The position numbers and the translations under genes are program-made. A stretch of DNA of 64,000 nt from Hymenopus coronatus (lineage: Eukaryota; Arthropoda; Insecta; Mantodea; Hymenopodidae), in the NCBI GenBank assembly GCA_030762935.1, contig CM060883.1, positions 95,710,501 through 95,774,500 on the forward strand, in the 5' to 3' direction. Positions 47,801 to 58,900 of the stretch are shown one piece after another; the first letter of the stretch is position 1; each line of letters begins with the position of its first letter. Below the pieces are notes generated by a model, which was given only the letters and a program-made list of their open reading frames with translations, did not search any database and was not told the DNA's origin.

Positions 47801-48510
47801 CAGCTGGCGTGGTCTAGGCGCCAACTAGGTAAACGGGTGGAACATACAACGGGTGTCAAGACACTAATACGACAAGGAAAGTGGTCACTAGAATGCAAAT
47901 CCGAGATGATATTCCAGCATAAGGTGACTGCCAGCTGAGGGGAACAAATTGCAATGTCAATGTGTGAAAAACTATGAAATGCGTCAGATAGAAAGGTGGG
48001 CTCTCCGGTGTTCAAGAGAGCAAGATTCTGACTATCCAAGAAGTCTTTAAGTAGCGTACCTCTCGCACAAGCCCGAGGAGAGCCCCAAAGAGGGTGATGG
48101 GCATTCACGTCGCCTACCAATAAAAAGGGTGGTGGCAACTGCGAAATGAGGTGTTCTAAGTCGCTGTGCGAGAGGTCCGCAGATGGAGGCAAATAGATAC
48201 TGCAAATGGTGAATGAAGCGGAGGGTAGCTTAATGCTGACAGCAACGGACTGGATTGCAGATTGTATGGGTACGGAGTTGGCAAAAATATCATCTCGAAT
48301 AAGCATCATAGTGCCCCCATGTGCCGGGACACCGTCCTCCGGGGATAAATCACATCGTACGGAGGAGTACTGCCTGATGGTAACGGTGTCCTGTGGACGG
48401 AGCTTCGTCTCTTGTAAACATACAGCCAAGGGTTCATGCTGGCGCAGCAACAAGTCAAGCTCTGGTCGATGTGGTCGAATTCCGCGTATGTTCCAATGGA
48501 GGATAGCCAT
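44821..48510 (-). CDS. LINE ORF2 polyprotein (endonuclease, reverse transcriptase, RNase H), copy 3
   Basis: 1229 aa with no length change relative to copy 1. The endonuclease residues N7, E34, D134, N136, D185 and D209-H210, the reverse transcriptase D579 and FVDD box at 667-670, the RNase H set D966, E999, D1023 and D1073, and the C-terminal finger C1170-C1173-H1181-C1186 are all present. I count about twelve substitutions against copy 1 (about 99% identity), among them V55L, P232L, Q395E, A498P, R917N, S1054C and L1107F, none at a catalytic residue. It starts 22 nt after the ORF1 stop. It is a good candidate for a functional source element; transcription and activity cannot be judged from sequence. 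Confidence 0.96.
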   Translation of the reverse strand: MAILHWNIRGIRPHRPELDLLLRQHEPLAVCLQETKLRPQDTVTIRQYSSVRCDLSPEDGVPAHGGTMMLIRDDIFANSVPIQSAIQSVAVSIKLPSASFTICSIYLPPSADLSHSDLEHLISQLPPPFLLVGDVNAHHPLWGSPRACARGTLLKDFLDSQNLALLNTGEPTFLSDAFHSFSHIDIAICSPQLAVTLCWNIISDLHSSDHFPCRISVLTPVVCSTRLPSWRLDHASWELYSHLAEFSYEEHDSVNHLVEHLTGTILSAAEQSIPRSTGYSRRFPVPWWTADCRDAIRARRRALRVFQRFPTLDNLIHYKRMRAHSRRVIKDSKKMSWNKFVGSFNRHTPSSVVWDKLRRVAGKPNHMPIAGLKTPTGAVVDTFDVANTLGSAFAEVSSSGNYSPEFLTVKNQVESQEFSFLSGNLEDYNRLFTLAELDNALSSSRHSAPGPDGIHVQMLQHLSPDGKDFLLEVYNRVWVDGIFPDKWREATIIPILKPGKDRHLPSSYRPISLTSCVCKVMERMINGRLVWWLESHNLLTNIQCGFRRRRSTADHLVSLSTQIMDGFLKNSPTVGIFFDLEKAYDTCWRAGILRSLHNWNIRGRLPLVIQEFMRDRVFRVRVGSVFSNHFIQENGVPQGSVLSVTLFAIAINSISLCVPQGVSSCLFVDDFAIFCTSQRTPFLERRLQRCLDNLYAWSSKHGFRFSAEKTVCVNFWRRKWHMPPSLRLGPDLLPFADEARFLGLIFDRKLCWAPQIAQLRARCDRSLNLLRILSGKSWGADRTTLLRLYRAVIRSKLDYGSIVYSSARPSVLRRLDTVHNQGIRVAVGAFPTSPVVSLYAESGEPPLRCRRDVLLANYGCGLKCMPGHPTYHAFFSPELHERYCLRSLSPRPAGFRFRELLRQHHVDIPRLLSKGENIHPPWLRATSHVDLGMTLYGKSVTPLDSIRRCFLEFLSKYSGRICIYTDGSKSPDGVGCAFVTGTATSTYGLPSCTSIYSAELYAIYQALLYIRRRKLGDCLILSDSLSALQSIRELYNYHPLVQRIQDVLHILHACGFNVECAWIPGHVGLPGNDTADLAAKSAVTAPSVTITHSTAEDFRVAVRRAVFSTWHAEWSALRGNKLREVKDLPVNWVTSSRLFRREEVVLARLRIGHCIFTHSYLFKREPAPVCALCGEAQTVRHVLLECGHLAHIRSSMGMPASLAEVLADDPRAVDRVFKFLAKLSFTLTF

Positions 48511-48532
48511 TGAGTATATTATGGGATAAGTT

Positions 48533-49990
48533 TCAAATCGAAAGACGCTTCTGCAGATTGGGATTAGCTGGTCGGTTCAATTTGTTCTTCTTAGGCGTTG
48601 GGCTAGTACTATTTTCAGGAGCACGATCCTGCCGTTTCCGCACTGTCCCTCTGGCAGTGGCGGCAGAATCCTCCTGGTCCATCTCCTCCACAAGGGAGGT
48701 CCCTTTTTCAAGAGCAGTTTTAGGTCCAAGTAGTTCGAACCGATTGGATGTGCTGATCGGCGAAGACGGCCGTCGCCGATTCACGCCCTCCTCCCCAGAT
48801 GACCCTTCAGAGGAGGATACACGTGTGGAGTTGCGTGAACTTTTCTTACCTTTAGATGACTTGGTAATAGATTGCACATTCTCTTTCAAGAAGTCTTGTC
48901 GTACATACTTGGTCTTAAACTGTTTTTCCGGGGCAGAAGACGTCGTGAATTTACCAACTTTAGTTCCAGAGGTCGAGGCTTTCGGTGACAACTGTGCAGG
49001 ACTATTCTGTAAGCTAGCGGATTTGGCAGATGTTGATACCAACTTGGGTGTAGGTGCCGAAGGCTTTGGTAGCGCTTGGGCTAAAATAACCTTTTCCGCA
49101 ATTGTAGCCCCGTTCATATCGCCGGTCTGTGTTGCGATTTCCCGACGCGGTACCGGTTTAGCTGCAACTGAGCTATAGGTACCGGACCTCGGGGCAGAGG
49201 GTTGGCGGAGTCGCAGGAGCTTCCGGGCTTCCAAGAAGGACACCTTCTCTTTCACCCGTATCTCCTGGATCGCTCGTTCCTCTGCAAAACGGGGGCAGTC
49301 TCGGGAACTAGATGGGTGTTCCCCGTTACAGTTCACACACGATGGAGCTGAAGCACAAGCCCCATCGTGGGAGATGTCACCGCAGTGGACGCAGGTGGAC
49401 TTGCCGGTACACAACTCACTAGTGTGACCAAAACGTTGGCATTTAAAGCACCTCAGCGGATTGGGTATATAAGGCCTAACTTCGATGGCTTCATACCCTG
49501 CTCTAATCTTTTGAGGCAGATCAACCCGATCAAAAGTAAGAAACAGGGTACGAGTAGGCAGGAATTCACCGTTGATCTTACGTTGTACCCGATAAACAGC
49601 TGAGACACCCTGAGTCGCAAGATTTTCTTGGATCTCCTCAATGGTCAAACCGTCCAACGCGCGGGTTGTTACTACACCGCGGGAGGAGTTCAGCGACTTG
49701 TGCACCTCGACCTTCACTGGATAGCTGGCTAACATGGTGGCTTTAAGTATCCTTGCAGCTTGAGAGGCGGAGTTGGCTTCGACAAGAAGTGTACCATTGC
49801 GAGCTCGAACGCAGGATTTAACAGGACCAGCAATGGCATCGAGACCCTTTTGGATAGTAAAAGGGCTCACCGTAAGGAACTTCTTACCTTCCTCTGTCCT
49901 ATGAATGACCAAGTAGCGAGGACCACATGACTCGACTACTTCCTTTCCAACGTCTTTATTTGAAATCAGGGGTTTAAGTTTTGGTGCCAT
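48533..49990 (-). CDS. LINE ORF1 Gag-like zinc-knuckle protein, copy 3
   Basis: 485 aa from the ATG at 49990. It has an RRM-like N-terminal half, three knuckles at the same spacing as in the other copies (C181, C200 and C218 start them) and a Ser/Pro/Lys-rich C-terminal region with the basic patch TPKKNKLNRP. It differs from copy 1 at only a few places (Phe for Ser at 44, Thr for Ser at 116, Pro for Leu at 233, one extra Lys at 249, Thr for Asn in the tail). Together with the open ORF2 downstream, this copy has all expected protein parts of an autonomous LINE. Confidence 0.94.
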   Translation of the reverse strand: MAPKLKPLISNKDVGKEVVESCGPRYLVIHRTEEGKKFLTVSPFTIQKGLDAIAGPVKSCVRARNGTLLVEANSASQAARILKATMLASYPVKVEVHKSLNSSRGVVTTRALDGLTIEEIQENLATQGVSAVYRVQRKINGEFLPTRTLFLTFDRVDLPQKIRAGYEAIEVRPYIPNPLRCFKCQRFGHTSELCTGKSTCVHCGDISHDGACASAPSCVNCNGEHPSSSRDCPRFAEERAIQEIRVKEKVSFLEARKLLRLRQPSAPRSGTYSSVAAKPVPRREIATQTGDMNGATIAEKVILAQALPKPSAPTPKLVSTSAKSASLQNSPAQLSPKASTSGTKVGKFTTSSAPEKQFKTKYVRQDFLKENVQSITKSSKGKKSSRNSTRVSSSEGSSGEEGVNRRRPSSPISTSNRFELLGPKTALEKGTSLVEEMDQEDSAATARGTVRKRQDRAPENSTSPTPKKNKLNRPANPNLQKRLSI

Positions 49991-50449
49991 AAAAAAAATG
50001 GTATAAATTCATCCCCCAGTGCTCCCCACCCGCCACGGAGCCCAACGAGGGGTCACCCCACTGGGGTGACAGGGCTACACAGGGGATATAGCGGGCTCGC
50101 CGTCCCACTCACCCTGGAGTTCGGTGTAATACCTAGTCCTGGCCGATTGACTAGGGGTGGGTTAGTCCCTAGCCTCCCGTTTAGGCAAATCAGAAACCAA
50201 AGCGGTGTATTAGGCTGCGCACCCTCCCCAGTTACTGAAAGACAGAAGCCCAGGCTCAGGTACGCAACCCTCAACCAACCAGGATATTCCTCTTCACCGA
50301 CACGGGTCTCCACGCACGGCCTACACGTGGGTGGGCATTTTGACCTTCTGGCTCCCTCACCACTCTGAGGTTGCCCACAGAGGGAGTCAAGGTGGCTCGG
50401 GACCCCGGGTGCGCCTAACCCGTACCTACCGTAGTAGGCCCCTGGGGGG
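49991..50449 (-). promoter_or_regulatory. LINE copy 3 5' leader
   Basis: 459 nt with the GTCACCCC-ACT-GGGGTGAC inverted repeat at 50052-50070. One sense reading frame is open from the 5' end to a stop at 50053-50055, over 130 codons, but starts only with a non-ATG codon in the flanking satellite. It is conserved in copy 2 but stopped in copy 1, so I treat it as untranslated leader. Confidence 0.68.
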
Positions 50450-50461
50450 GTGCTCACCCTT
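50450..50461. repeat. Target-site duplication, right, LINE copy 3
   Basis: GTGCTCACCCTT follows the element's six terminal G's; its first G makes a run of seven. The satellite resumes with CATGTGGAATTGC. Confidence 0.92.
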
Positions 50462-52904
50462 CATGTGGAATTGCTGAACATATAGGTGCTTGTGGAAGAG
50501 TTCCAGTGTTGTAACTACAGTCAGGTGAGGGCAGAGTGCTCAGCTTTCATGTGGAATGGGTGAACATATATGTGCTTCTGGAAGAGTTCCAGTGTCATAA
50601 CTAATTTCAGGTGAGGACAGAGTGCTCAGCATTCATGTGGAATGGCTGTACATATAGGTACTTGTGGAAGAGTTCCAGTGTGTAACTCCTGCCAAGTGAG
50701 GGCAGAGTTCTCAGCATTCACATGGAATAACTGAACATAAACGTACATGTGGAAGAGTTCGAGTGTGACTAAGTCAGGTGAGGGCAGAGTGCTCAGCTTT
50801 CATGTGGAAAGGCTGAACATATAGGTGCTTGTGAAAGAGTTCCAGTGTTGTAACTACAGCCAGGTGAGTGCAGAGTGCTCAACCTTCATGTGGAATGGCT
50901 GAACATATAGGTGCTTGTGGAAGAGTTCCACTGCTGTAAGTACAGCCAGGTGAGGGCAGAGTGCTCAGCATTTATGTGGAATGGCTGAACACATAGGTGC
51001 TTGTGGAAGAGTTCTAGTGTTGTAACTACAGTCAGGTGAGTGCAGAGTGCTCAAACTTCATGTGAAATGGCTGAATATTAGGTGCTAGTGGAAGAGCTCC
51101 AGTGTTGTAACTACAGTCAGGTGAGTGCAGAGTGCTCAAACTTCATGTGAAATGGCTGAACATATAGGTGCTTGTGAAAGACTTCCAGTGTTGTAACTAC
51201 AGCCAGGTGATTGCAGAGTTCTCAACCTTCATGTGGAATGGCTGAACATATAGGTGCTTGTTGAAGAGCTCCAGTGTTGTAACTACAGCCAGGTGAGGGC
51301 AGAGTGCTCAGCCTTCATGTGGAATGGCTGAACATATAGGTGCTTGTGGAAGAGTTCACGTGTCACAACTATAGTCAGGTGAGGGCAGAGTGCTAGGCCT
51401 TCATGTGGAATGGCTGAACATATAGGTGCTTGTGGAAGAGCTCCAGTGTTGTAACTACAGCCAGGTGAGGGCAGAATCTCAGCCTTCACGTGGAATGACT
51501 GAACATATAGGTGCTTGTAGAAGAGTTACGGTGTCATAACTACAGTCAGGAGAGGGCAGAGTGCTCGGCCTTCACATGGAATGTCTGAACATATAGGTGC
51601 TTGTGGAAGAGTTCCAATGTTGTAAATACAGTCACGTGAGGGCAGAGTGGTCAGCCATCACGTGGAATGGCTGAACATATAGGTTCTTGTGGAAGAGTAC
51701 CAGTGTGTAACTAAAGTCAGGTGACGACAGAGTGCTCAGCTTTAATGTGGAATGGCTCAACATATAGGTGCTTGTGGAAGAGTTCCAGTGTTGTAACTGC
51801 AGCCAGGTGAGGGAGAGTGCTCAACCTTCATGTGGAATGGCTGAACATAAAGGTGCTTGTGGGAGAGTTCCAGTGTCATAGCTGCAGTCAGGTGAGGGCA
51901 GAGAGCTCACGTTTCACGTGTAATGGCTGAACATATAGGTGCTTGTGGAAGAATTCCAGTTTCATAACTACAGTCAGGTGAGGGCAGAGTGCTCGGCCTT
52001 CACATGGAATGGCTGAACATATAGGTACTTGTGGAAGAGTTCCAGTGTGTAACTACAGTCAGTTGAGGGCAGAGTGCTCTCCCTTCATGTGGAATGGCTG
52101 AACATATAGGTACTTGTGGAACAGTTCCAGTGTTTTAACTACAGCTAGATGAGTGCAGAGTTCTCTGCCATCACATGGAACGGCTGAAGATATAGGTAGT
52201 TGTGGAAGAGTAGCAGAGTTTTAACTACAGTAAGGTGAGGGCAGAGTGCTCAACCTCTACTTGGAAGGGCTGAACATATAGGTACTTGTGGAAGAGTTCC
52301 AGTGTTGTAACTACAGCCAGGTGAGGGCAGAGTGCTCAGCCTTCATGTTGAATGGCTGAGCGTATAGGTGCTTGTGGAAGAGTTCCAGTGTGTAACTACA
52401 GTCAGGTAAGGGCAGAGTGCTCACCCTTCATGTGGAATGGCTGAAGATATGGGTGCTTGTGGAAGAGTTCTAGTGTCATAATTACTATCAGGTGAGACAC
52501 AGAGTCTCAGCCTTCACGTGGAATGGCTGAACATACAGGTGCTTGTGGAAGAATTCCAGTGTTGTAACTACAGCCAGGTGAGTGCAGAGTGCTCAGCCTT
52601 CACGTTGAATGGCTGAACATACAGGTGCTTGTGGAAGAGTTCCAGTGTCATAACTACAGTCAGGTGAGGGCAGAGTGCTCACCCTTAATTTGGAATGGCT
52701 GAACATATAGGTGCTTGTGGAAGAGTTCCTGTGTGTAACTATAGTCAGGTGAGGGCAGAGTGCTCAGCCTTAATGTGGAATGGCTGAACATATAGGTGCT
52801 TGTGGAAGAGTCCTAGTTTTGTAACTACAGCCAGGTGAGGGCAGAGTCCTCAGCCTTCATGTGGAATGGCTGAAGATATAGGTAGTTGTGGAAGAGTAGC
52901 AGAG

Positions 52905-55900
52905 TTTTAACTACAGTTAGGTGAGGGCAGAGTGCTCGGCCTTCACATGGAATGGCTGCACATATAGGCGCTTGTGGAAGAGTTCCAGTGTGTACTATAG
53001 TCAGGTGAGGGCAGAGTGCTCACCCTTCTTGTGGAATGTCTGAACATTTAGGTGCTTGTGGAAGAGTTCCAGTGTGTAACTACAGTCAGGTGAGGGCAGA
53101 GTGCTCACCCTTCACATGGAACGGCTTAACATATAGGTACTTGTGGAACAGTTCCAGTGTTTTAACTACAGCCAGATGAGTGCAGAGTTCTCTGCCATCA
53201 CATGGAACGGCTGAAGATATAGGTAGTTGAGGAAGAGTTCCAGAGTTTTAACTACAGTAAGGTGAGGGCAGAGTGCTCAACCTCCACTTGGAAGGGCTGA
53301 ACATATAGGTACTTGTGGAAGAGTTCCAGTGTTGTAACTACAGCCAGGTGAGGGCAGAGTCCTCAGCCTTCATGTGGAATGGCTGAACGTATAGGTGCTT
53401 GTGGAAGAGTTCCAGTGTGTAACTACAGACAGGTGAGGACAAGGTGCTCAGCCTTAATGTGGAATGGCTGAACATATAGATGCTTGTGGAAGAGTTCCAG
53501 TGTGTAACTACAGTCAGGTAAGGGCAGAGTGCTCACCCTTCATGTGGAATCGCTGAAGATATGGGTGCTTGTGGAAGAGTTCTAGTGTCATAATTAGTCA
53601 GCTGAGGGCAGAGTCTCAGCCTTCACGTGGAATGGCTGAACATACAGGTGCTTGTGGAAGAGTTCCAGTGTTGTAACTACAGCCAGGTGAGGGCAGAGTG
53701 CTCAGCCTTCATGTGGATTGGTTGTGCGTATTGGTGCTTGTGGAAGAGTTCCAGTGTGTTACTACAGCCAGGTGAGGACAGAGTGCTCAGCCTTAATGTG
53801 GAATGTCTGAACATATAGATGCTTGTGGAAGAGTTCCAGTGTCATAACTACAGTCAGGTGAGGGCAGAGACCTCACGTTTCACGTGGAATGGCTGAACAT
53901 ATAGGTGCTTGTGGAAGAGTTCCAGTTTCATAACTACAGTCAGGTGAGGGCAGAGTGCTCTCCCTTCATGTGGAATGGCTGAACATATAGGTACTTGTGG
54001 AACAGTTCCAGTGTTTTAACTACAGCTAGATGAGTGCAGAGTTCTCTGCCATCACATGGAACGGCTGAAGATATAGGTAGTTGTGGAAGAGTAGCAGAGT
54101 TTTAACTACAGTAAGGTGAGGGCAGAGTGCTCAACCTCCACTTGGAAGGGCTGAACATATAGGTACTTGTGGAAGAGTTCCAGTGTTGTAACTACAGCCA
54201 GGTGAGGGCAGAGTGCTCAGCCTTCATGTGGAATGGCTGAGCGTATAGGTGCTTGTGAAAGAGTTCCAGTGTGTATCTACAGCCAGGTGAGGACAGAGTG
54301 CTCAGACTTAATGTGGAATGGCTGAACATATAGATGCTTGTGGAAGAGTTCCAGTGTGTAACTACAGTCAGATAAGGGCAGAGTGCTCACCCTTCATGTG
54401 GAATGGCTGAAGATATGGGTGCTTGTGGAAGAGTTCTAGTGTCATAATTACAATCAGGTGAGGGCAGAGTCTCAGCCTTCACGTGGAATGGCTGAACATA
54501 CAGGTGCTTGTGGAATAGTTCCAGTGTTGTAACTACAGACAGGTGAGGACAGAGTGCTCAGCGTTCATGTGGATTGGTTGAGCGTATTGGTGCTTGTGGA
54601 AGAGTTCCAGTGTGTTACTACAGCCACGTGAGGACAGAGTGCTCAGCCTTTATGTGGAATGGCTGAACATATAGGTGCTTGTAGAGGAGTTACAGTGTCA
54701 TAATTAAAGTCAGGTGAGGGCAGAGTGCTCGGCCTTCACATGGAATGTCTGAACATATAGGTGCTTGTGAAAGAGTTCCAGTGTTGTAACTACAGTCAGG
54801 TGAGGGCAGAGTGCTCAGTCATCACGTGGAATAGCTGAACATATAGGTGCTTGTGGAAGAGTTCCAGTGTGTAACTACAGTCAGGTGAGGGCAGAGTGCT
54901 CAGACTTAATGTGGAATGGCTGAACACATAGGTGCTTGTGGAAGAGTTCCAGTGTTTTAACTACAGCCAGGTGAGTGCAGAGTGCTCTGCCATCACATGG
55001 AACGGCTGAACATATAGTTAGTTGTGGAAGTGTTCCAGTGTTGTAACTACAGTCAGGTGAGGGCAGAGTGCTCAGCCTTCACGTGGAATGGCTGAACATA
55101 TAGGTGCTTGTGGAAGAGTTCCAGTATGTAACTACAGTCAGGTGAGGGCAGAGTGCTCAGCTTTAATGTGGAATGCCTGAACATATAGGTGCTTGTGGAA
55201 GAGTTCCAGTGTCAAAACTACAGTTAGGTGAGGGCAGAGTGCTCGGCCTTCACATGGAATGGCTGCACATATAGGCGCTTGTGGAAGAGTTCCAGTGTGT
55301 ACTATAGTCAGGTGAGGGCAGAGTGCTCACCCTTCTTGTGGAATGTCTGAACAATTAGGTGCTTGTGGAAGAGTTCCAGTGTGTAACTACAGTCAGGTGA
55401 GGGCAGAGTGCTCACCCTTCACATGGAACGGCTTAACATATAGGTACTTGTGGAACAGTTCCAGTGTTTTAACTACAGCCAGATGAGTGCAGAGTTCTCT
55501 GCCATCACATGGAACGGCTGAAGATATAGGTAGTTTTGGAAGAGTTCCAGAGTTTTTACTACAGTAAGATGAGGGCAGAGTGCTCAACCTCCATTTGGAA
55601 GAGCTGAACATATAGGTACTTGTGGAAGAGTTCCAGTGTTGTAACTACAGCCAGGTGAGTGCAGAGTGCTCAGCCTTCATGTGGAATGGCTGAACGTATA
55701 GGTGCTTGTGGAAGAGTTCCAGTGTGTAACTACAGCCAGGTGAGGACAGAGTGCTCAGCCTTAATGTGGAATGGCTGAACATATAGATGCTTGTGGAAGA
55801 GTTCCACTGTGTAACTACAGTCAGGTAAGGGCAGAGTGCTCACCTTTCATGTGGAATCGCTGAAGATATGGGTGCTTGTGGAAGAGTTCTAGTGTCATAA

Positions 55901-58900
55901 TTACAGTCAGGTGAGGGCAGAGTCTCAGCCTTCACGTGGAATGATGGAACATACAGGTGCTTATGTAAGAGTTCCAGTGTGTAACTACTGCCAGGAGAGG
56001 GCAGAGTGCTCAGCCTTCACATGGAATGACTGAACATATAGGTGCTTGTAGAGGAGTTACAGTGTCATAATTAAAGTCAGGTGAGGGCAGAGTGCTCCGC
56101 CTTCACATGGAATGTCTGAACATATAGGTGCTTGTGGAAGAGTTCCAGTGTTGTAACTACAGTCAGGTGAGGGCAGAGTGCTCAGCCTTCACGTGGAATG
56201 GCTGAACATATAGGTGCTTGTGGAAGAGTTCCAGTGTGTAACTACAGTCAGGTGAGGGCAGAGTGCTCAGTCTTCACGTGGAATGGCTGAACATATAGGT
56301 GCTTGCGGAAGAGTTCCAGTGTGTAACTACAGTCAGGTGAGGGCAGAGTGCTCAGACTTAATGTGGAATGGCTGAACATATAGGTGCTTGTGGAAGAGTT
56401 CCAGTGTTTTAACTACAGCCAGGTGAGTGCAGAGTGCTATGCCATCACATGGAACGGCTGAATATATAGTTAGTTGTGGAAGAGCTCCAGTGTTGTAACT
56501 ACAGCCAGGTGAGGGCAGAGTGCTCAGCCTTCACGTGGAATGGCTGAACATATAGGTTCTTGTGGAAGAGTTCCAGTATGTAACTACAGTCAGGTGAGGG
56601 TAGAGTGCTCAGCTTTAATGTGGAATGCCTGAACATATAGGTGCTTGTGGAAGAGTTCCAGTGTCATAACTACAGTTAGGTGAGGGCAGAGTGCTCGGCC
56701 TTCACATGGAATGGCTGCACATATAGGCGCTTGTGGAAGAGTTCCAGTGTGTACTATAGTCAGGTGAGGGCAGAGTGCTCACCCTTCTTGTGGAATTTCT
56801 GAACATTTAGTTGCTTGTGGAAGAGTTCCAGTGTGTAACTACAGTCAGGTGAGGGCAGAGTTCTCTGCCATCACATGGAACGGCTGAAGATATAGGTAGT
56901 TTTGGAAGAGTTCCAGAGTTTTAAATACAGTAATGTGAGGGCAGAGTGCTCAACCTCCACTTGGAAGGGCTGAACATATAGGTACTTGTGGAAGAGTTCC
57001 AGTGTTGTAACTACAGCCAGGTGAGGGCAGATTGCTCAGTCTTCCTGTGGAATGGCTGAGCGTATAGGTGCTTGTGGAAGAGTTCCAGTGTGTAACTACA
57101 GCCAGGTGAGGACAGAGTGCTCAACCTTAATGTGGAATGGCTGAACATATAGATGCTTGTGGAAGAGTTCCAGTGTGTAACTTCAGTCAGGTAAGGGCAG
57201 AGTATTCACCCTTCATGTGGAATGGCTGAAGATATGGTAGCTTGTGGAAGAGTTCTAGTGTCATAATTACAGTCAGGTGAGGGCAGAGTCTCAGCCTTCA
57301 CGTGGAATGGCTGAACATACAGGTGCTTGTGGAAGAGTTCCAGTGTTGAAACTACAGCCAGGTGAGGGCAGAGTGCTCAGCCTTCATGTGGATTGGTTGA
57401 GCGTATTGGTGCTTGTGGAAGAGTTCCAGTGTGTTACTACAGCCAGGTGAGGACAGAGTGCTCAGCCTTAATGTGGAATGGCTGAACATATAGATGCTTG
57501 TGGAAGAGTTCCAGTGTGTAACTACAGTCAGGTAAGGGCAGAGTGCTCAACCTTCATGTGGAATGGCTGAACATATAGGTGCTTGTAGAGGAGTTACAGT
57601 GTCATAATTACAGTCAGGTGAGGGCAGAGTGCTCGGCTTTCACATGGAATGTCTGAACATATAGGTGCTTGTGGAAGAGTTCCAGTGTTGTAACTACAGT
57701 AAGGTGAGGGCAGAGTGCTCAGCCTTCACGTGGAATGGCTGAACATATAAGTGCTTGTGGAAGAGTTCCAGTGTGTAACTACAGTCAGGTGAGGGCAGAG
57801 TGCTCAGACTTAATGTGGAATGGCTGAACATATAGGTGCTTGTGGAAGAGTTCCAGTGTTTTAACTACAGCCAGGTGAGTGCAGAGTGCTCTGCCATCAC
57901 ATGAAACGGCTGAACATATAGGTAGTTGTGGAAGAGTTCCAGTGTTGTAACTACAGTCAGGTGAGGGCAGAGTGCTCAGCCTTCACGTGGAATGGCTGAA
58001 CATATAGGTGCTTATGGAAGAGTTCCAGTGTGTAACTACTGCCAGGTGAGGACAGAGTGCTCAGCCTTAATGTGGAATGGCTGAACATATAGATGCTTGT
58101 GGAAAAGTTCCAGTGTGTAGCTACAGTCAGGTAAGGGCAGAGTGCTCACCCTTCATGTGGAATGGCTGAAGATATGGGTGCTTTTGGAAGAGTTCTAGTG
58201 TCATAATTACAGTCAGGTGAGGGCAGAGTCTCAGCCTTCACGTGGAATGGCTGAACATACAGGTGCTTGTGGAAGAGTTCCAGTGTTGTAACTACAGCCA
58301 GGTGAGGGCAGAGTGCTCAGCCTTCATGTGGATTGGTTGAGCGTATTGGTGCTTGTGGAAGAGTTCCAGTGTGTTACTACAGCCAGTTGAGGACAGAGTG
58401 CTCAGCCTTAATGTGGAATGGCTGAACATATAGATGCTTGTGGAAGAGTTCCAGTGTGTAACTACAGTCAGGTAAGGGCAGAGTGCTCAACCTTCATGTG
58501 GAATGGCTAAACATATAGGTGCCTATGTAAGAGTTCCAGTGTGTAACTACTGCCAGGTGAGGGCAGAGTGCTCAGCCTTCACATGGAATGACTGAACTTA
58601 TAGGTGCTTGTAGAGGAGTTACAGTGTCATAATTACAGTCAGGTGAGGGCAGAGTGCTCGGCCTTCACATGGAATGTCTGAACATATAGGTGCTTGTGGA
58701 AGGGTTCCAGTGTTGTAACTACAGTCAGGTGAGGGCAGAGTGCTCAACCTTCATGTGAAATGGCTGAACATATAGGTGCTTGTGGAAGAGTTCCAGTGTG
58801 TAACTACAGTCAGGTGAGGGCAGAGTGCTCAGACTTAATGTGGAATGGCTGAACATATAGGTGCTTGTGGAAGAGTTCCAGTATTTTAACTACAGCCAGG

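Larger units (their letters stand above)
44583..50449 (-). mobile_element. Full-length LINE copy 3, both ORFs open
   Basis: A 5867 bp copy, antisense to the window, with complete 5' and 3' ends, four ATC units in the tail and an exact 12 bp duplication of the satellite. Both ORFs are open with all recognised catalytic residues, and it is very close to copy 1. The insertion lies in the second half of a 6.23 kb satellite duplication; the matching place in the first half (GTGCTCACCCTT at 38341-38352) is uninterrupted, so the insertion is younger than that duplication or was never included in it. Confidence 0.96.

Noticed and set aside
1964..50449. The three LINEs as products of segmental duplication of one insertion
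   Set aside because: Their target-site duplications differ in sequence and monomer phase (TTTAATGTGGAAT, CAGGTGAGGGCA, GTGCTCACCCTT), and each has its own empty-site paralogue, so they are independent insertions.
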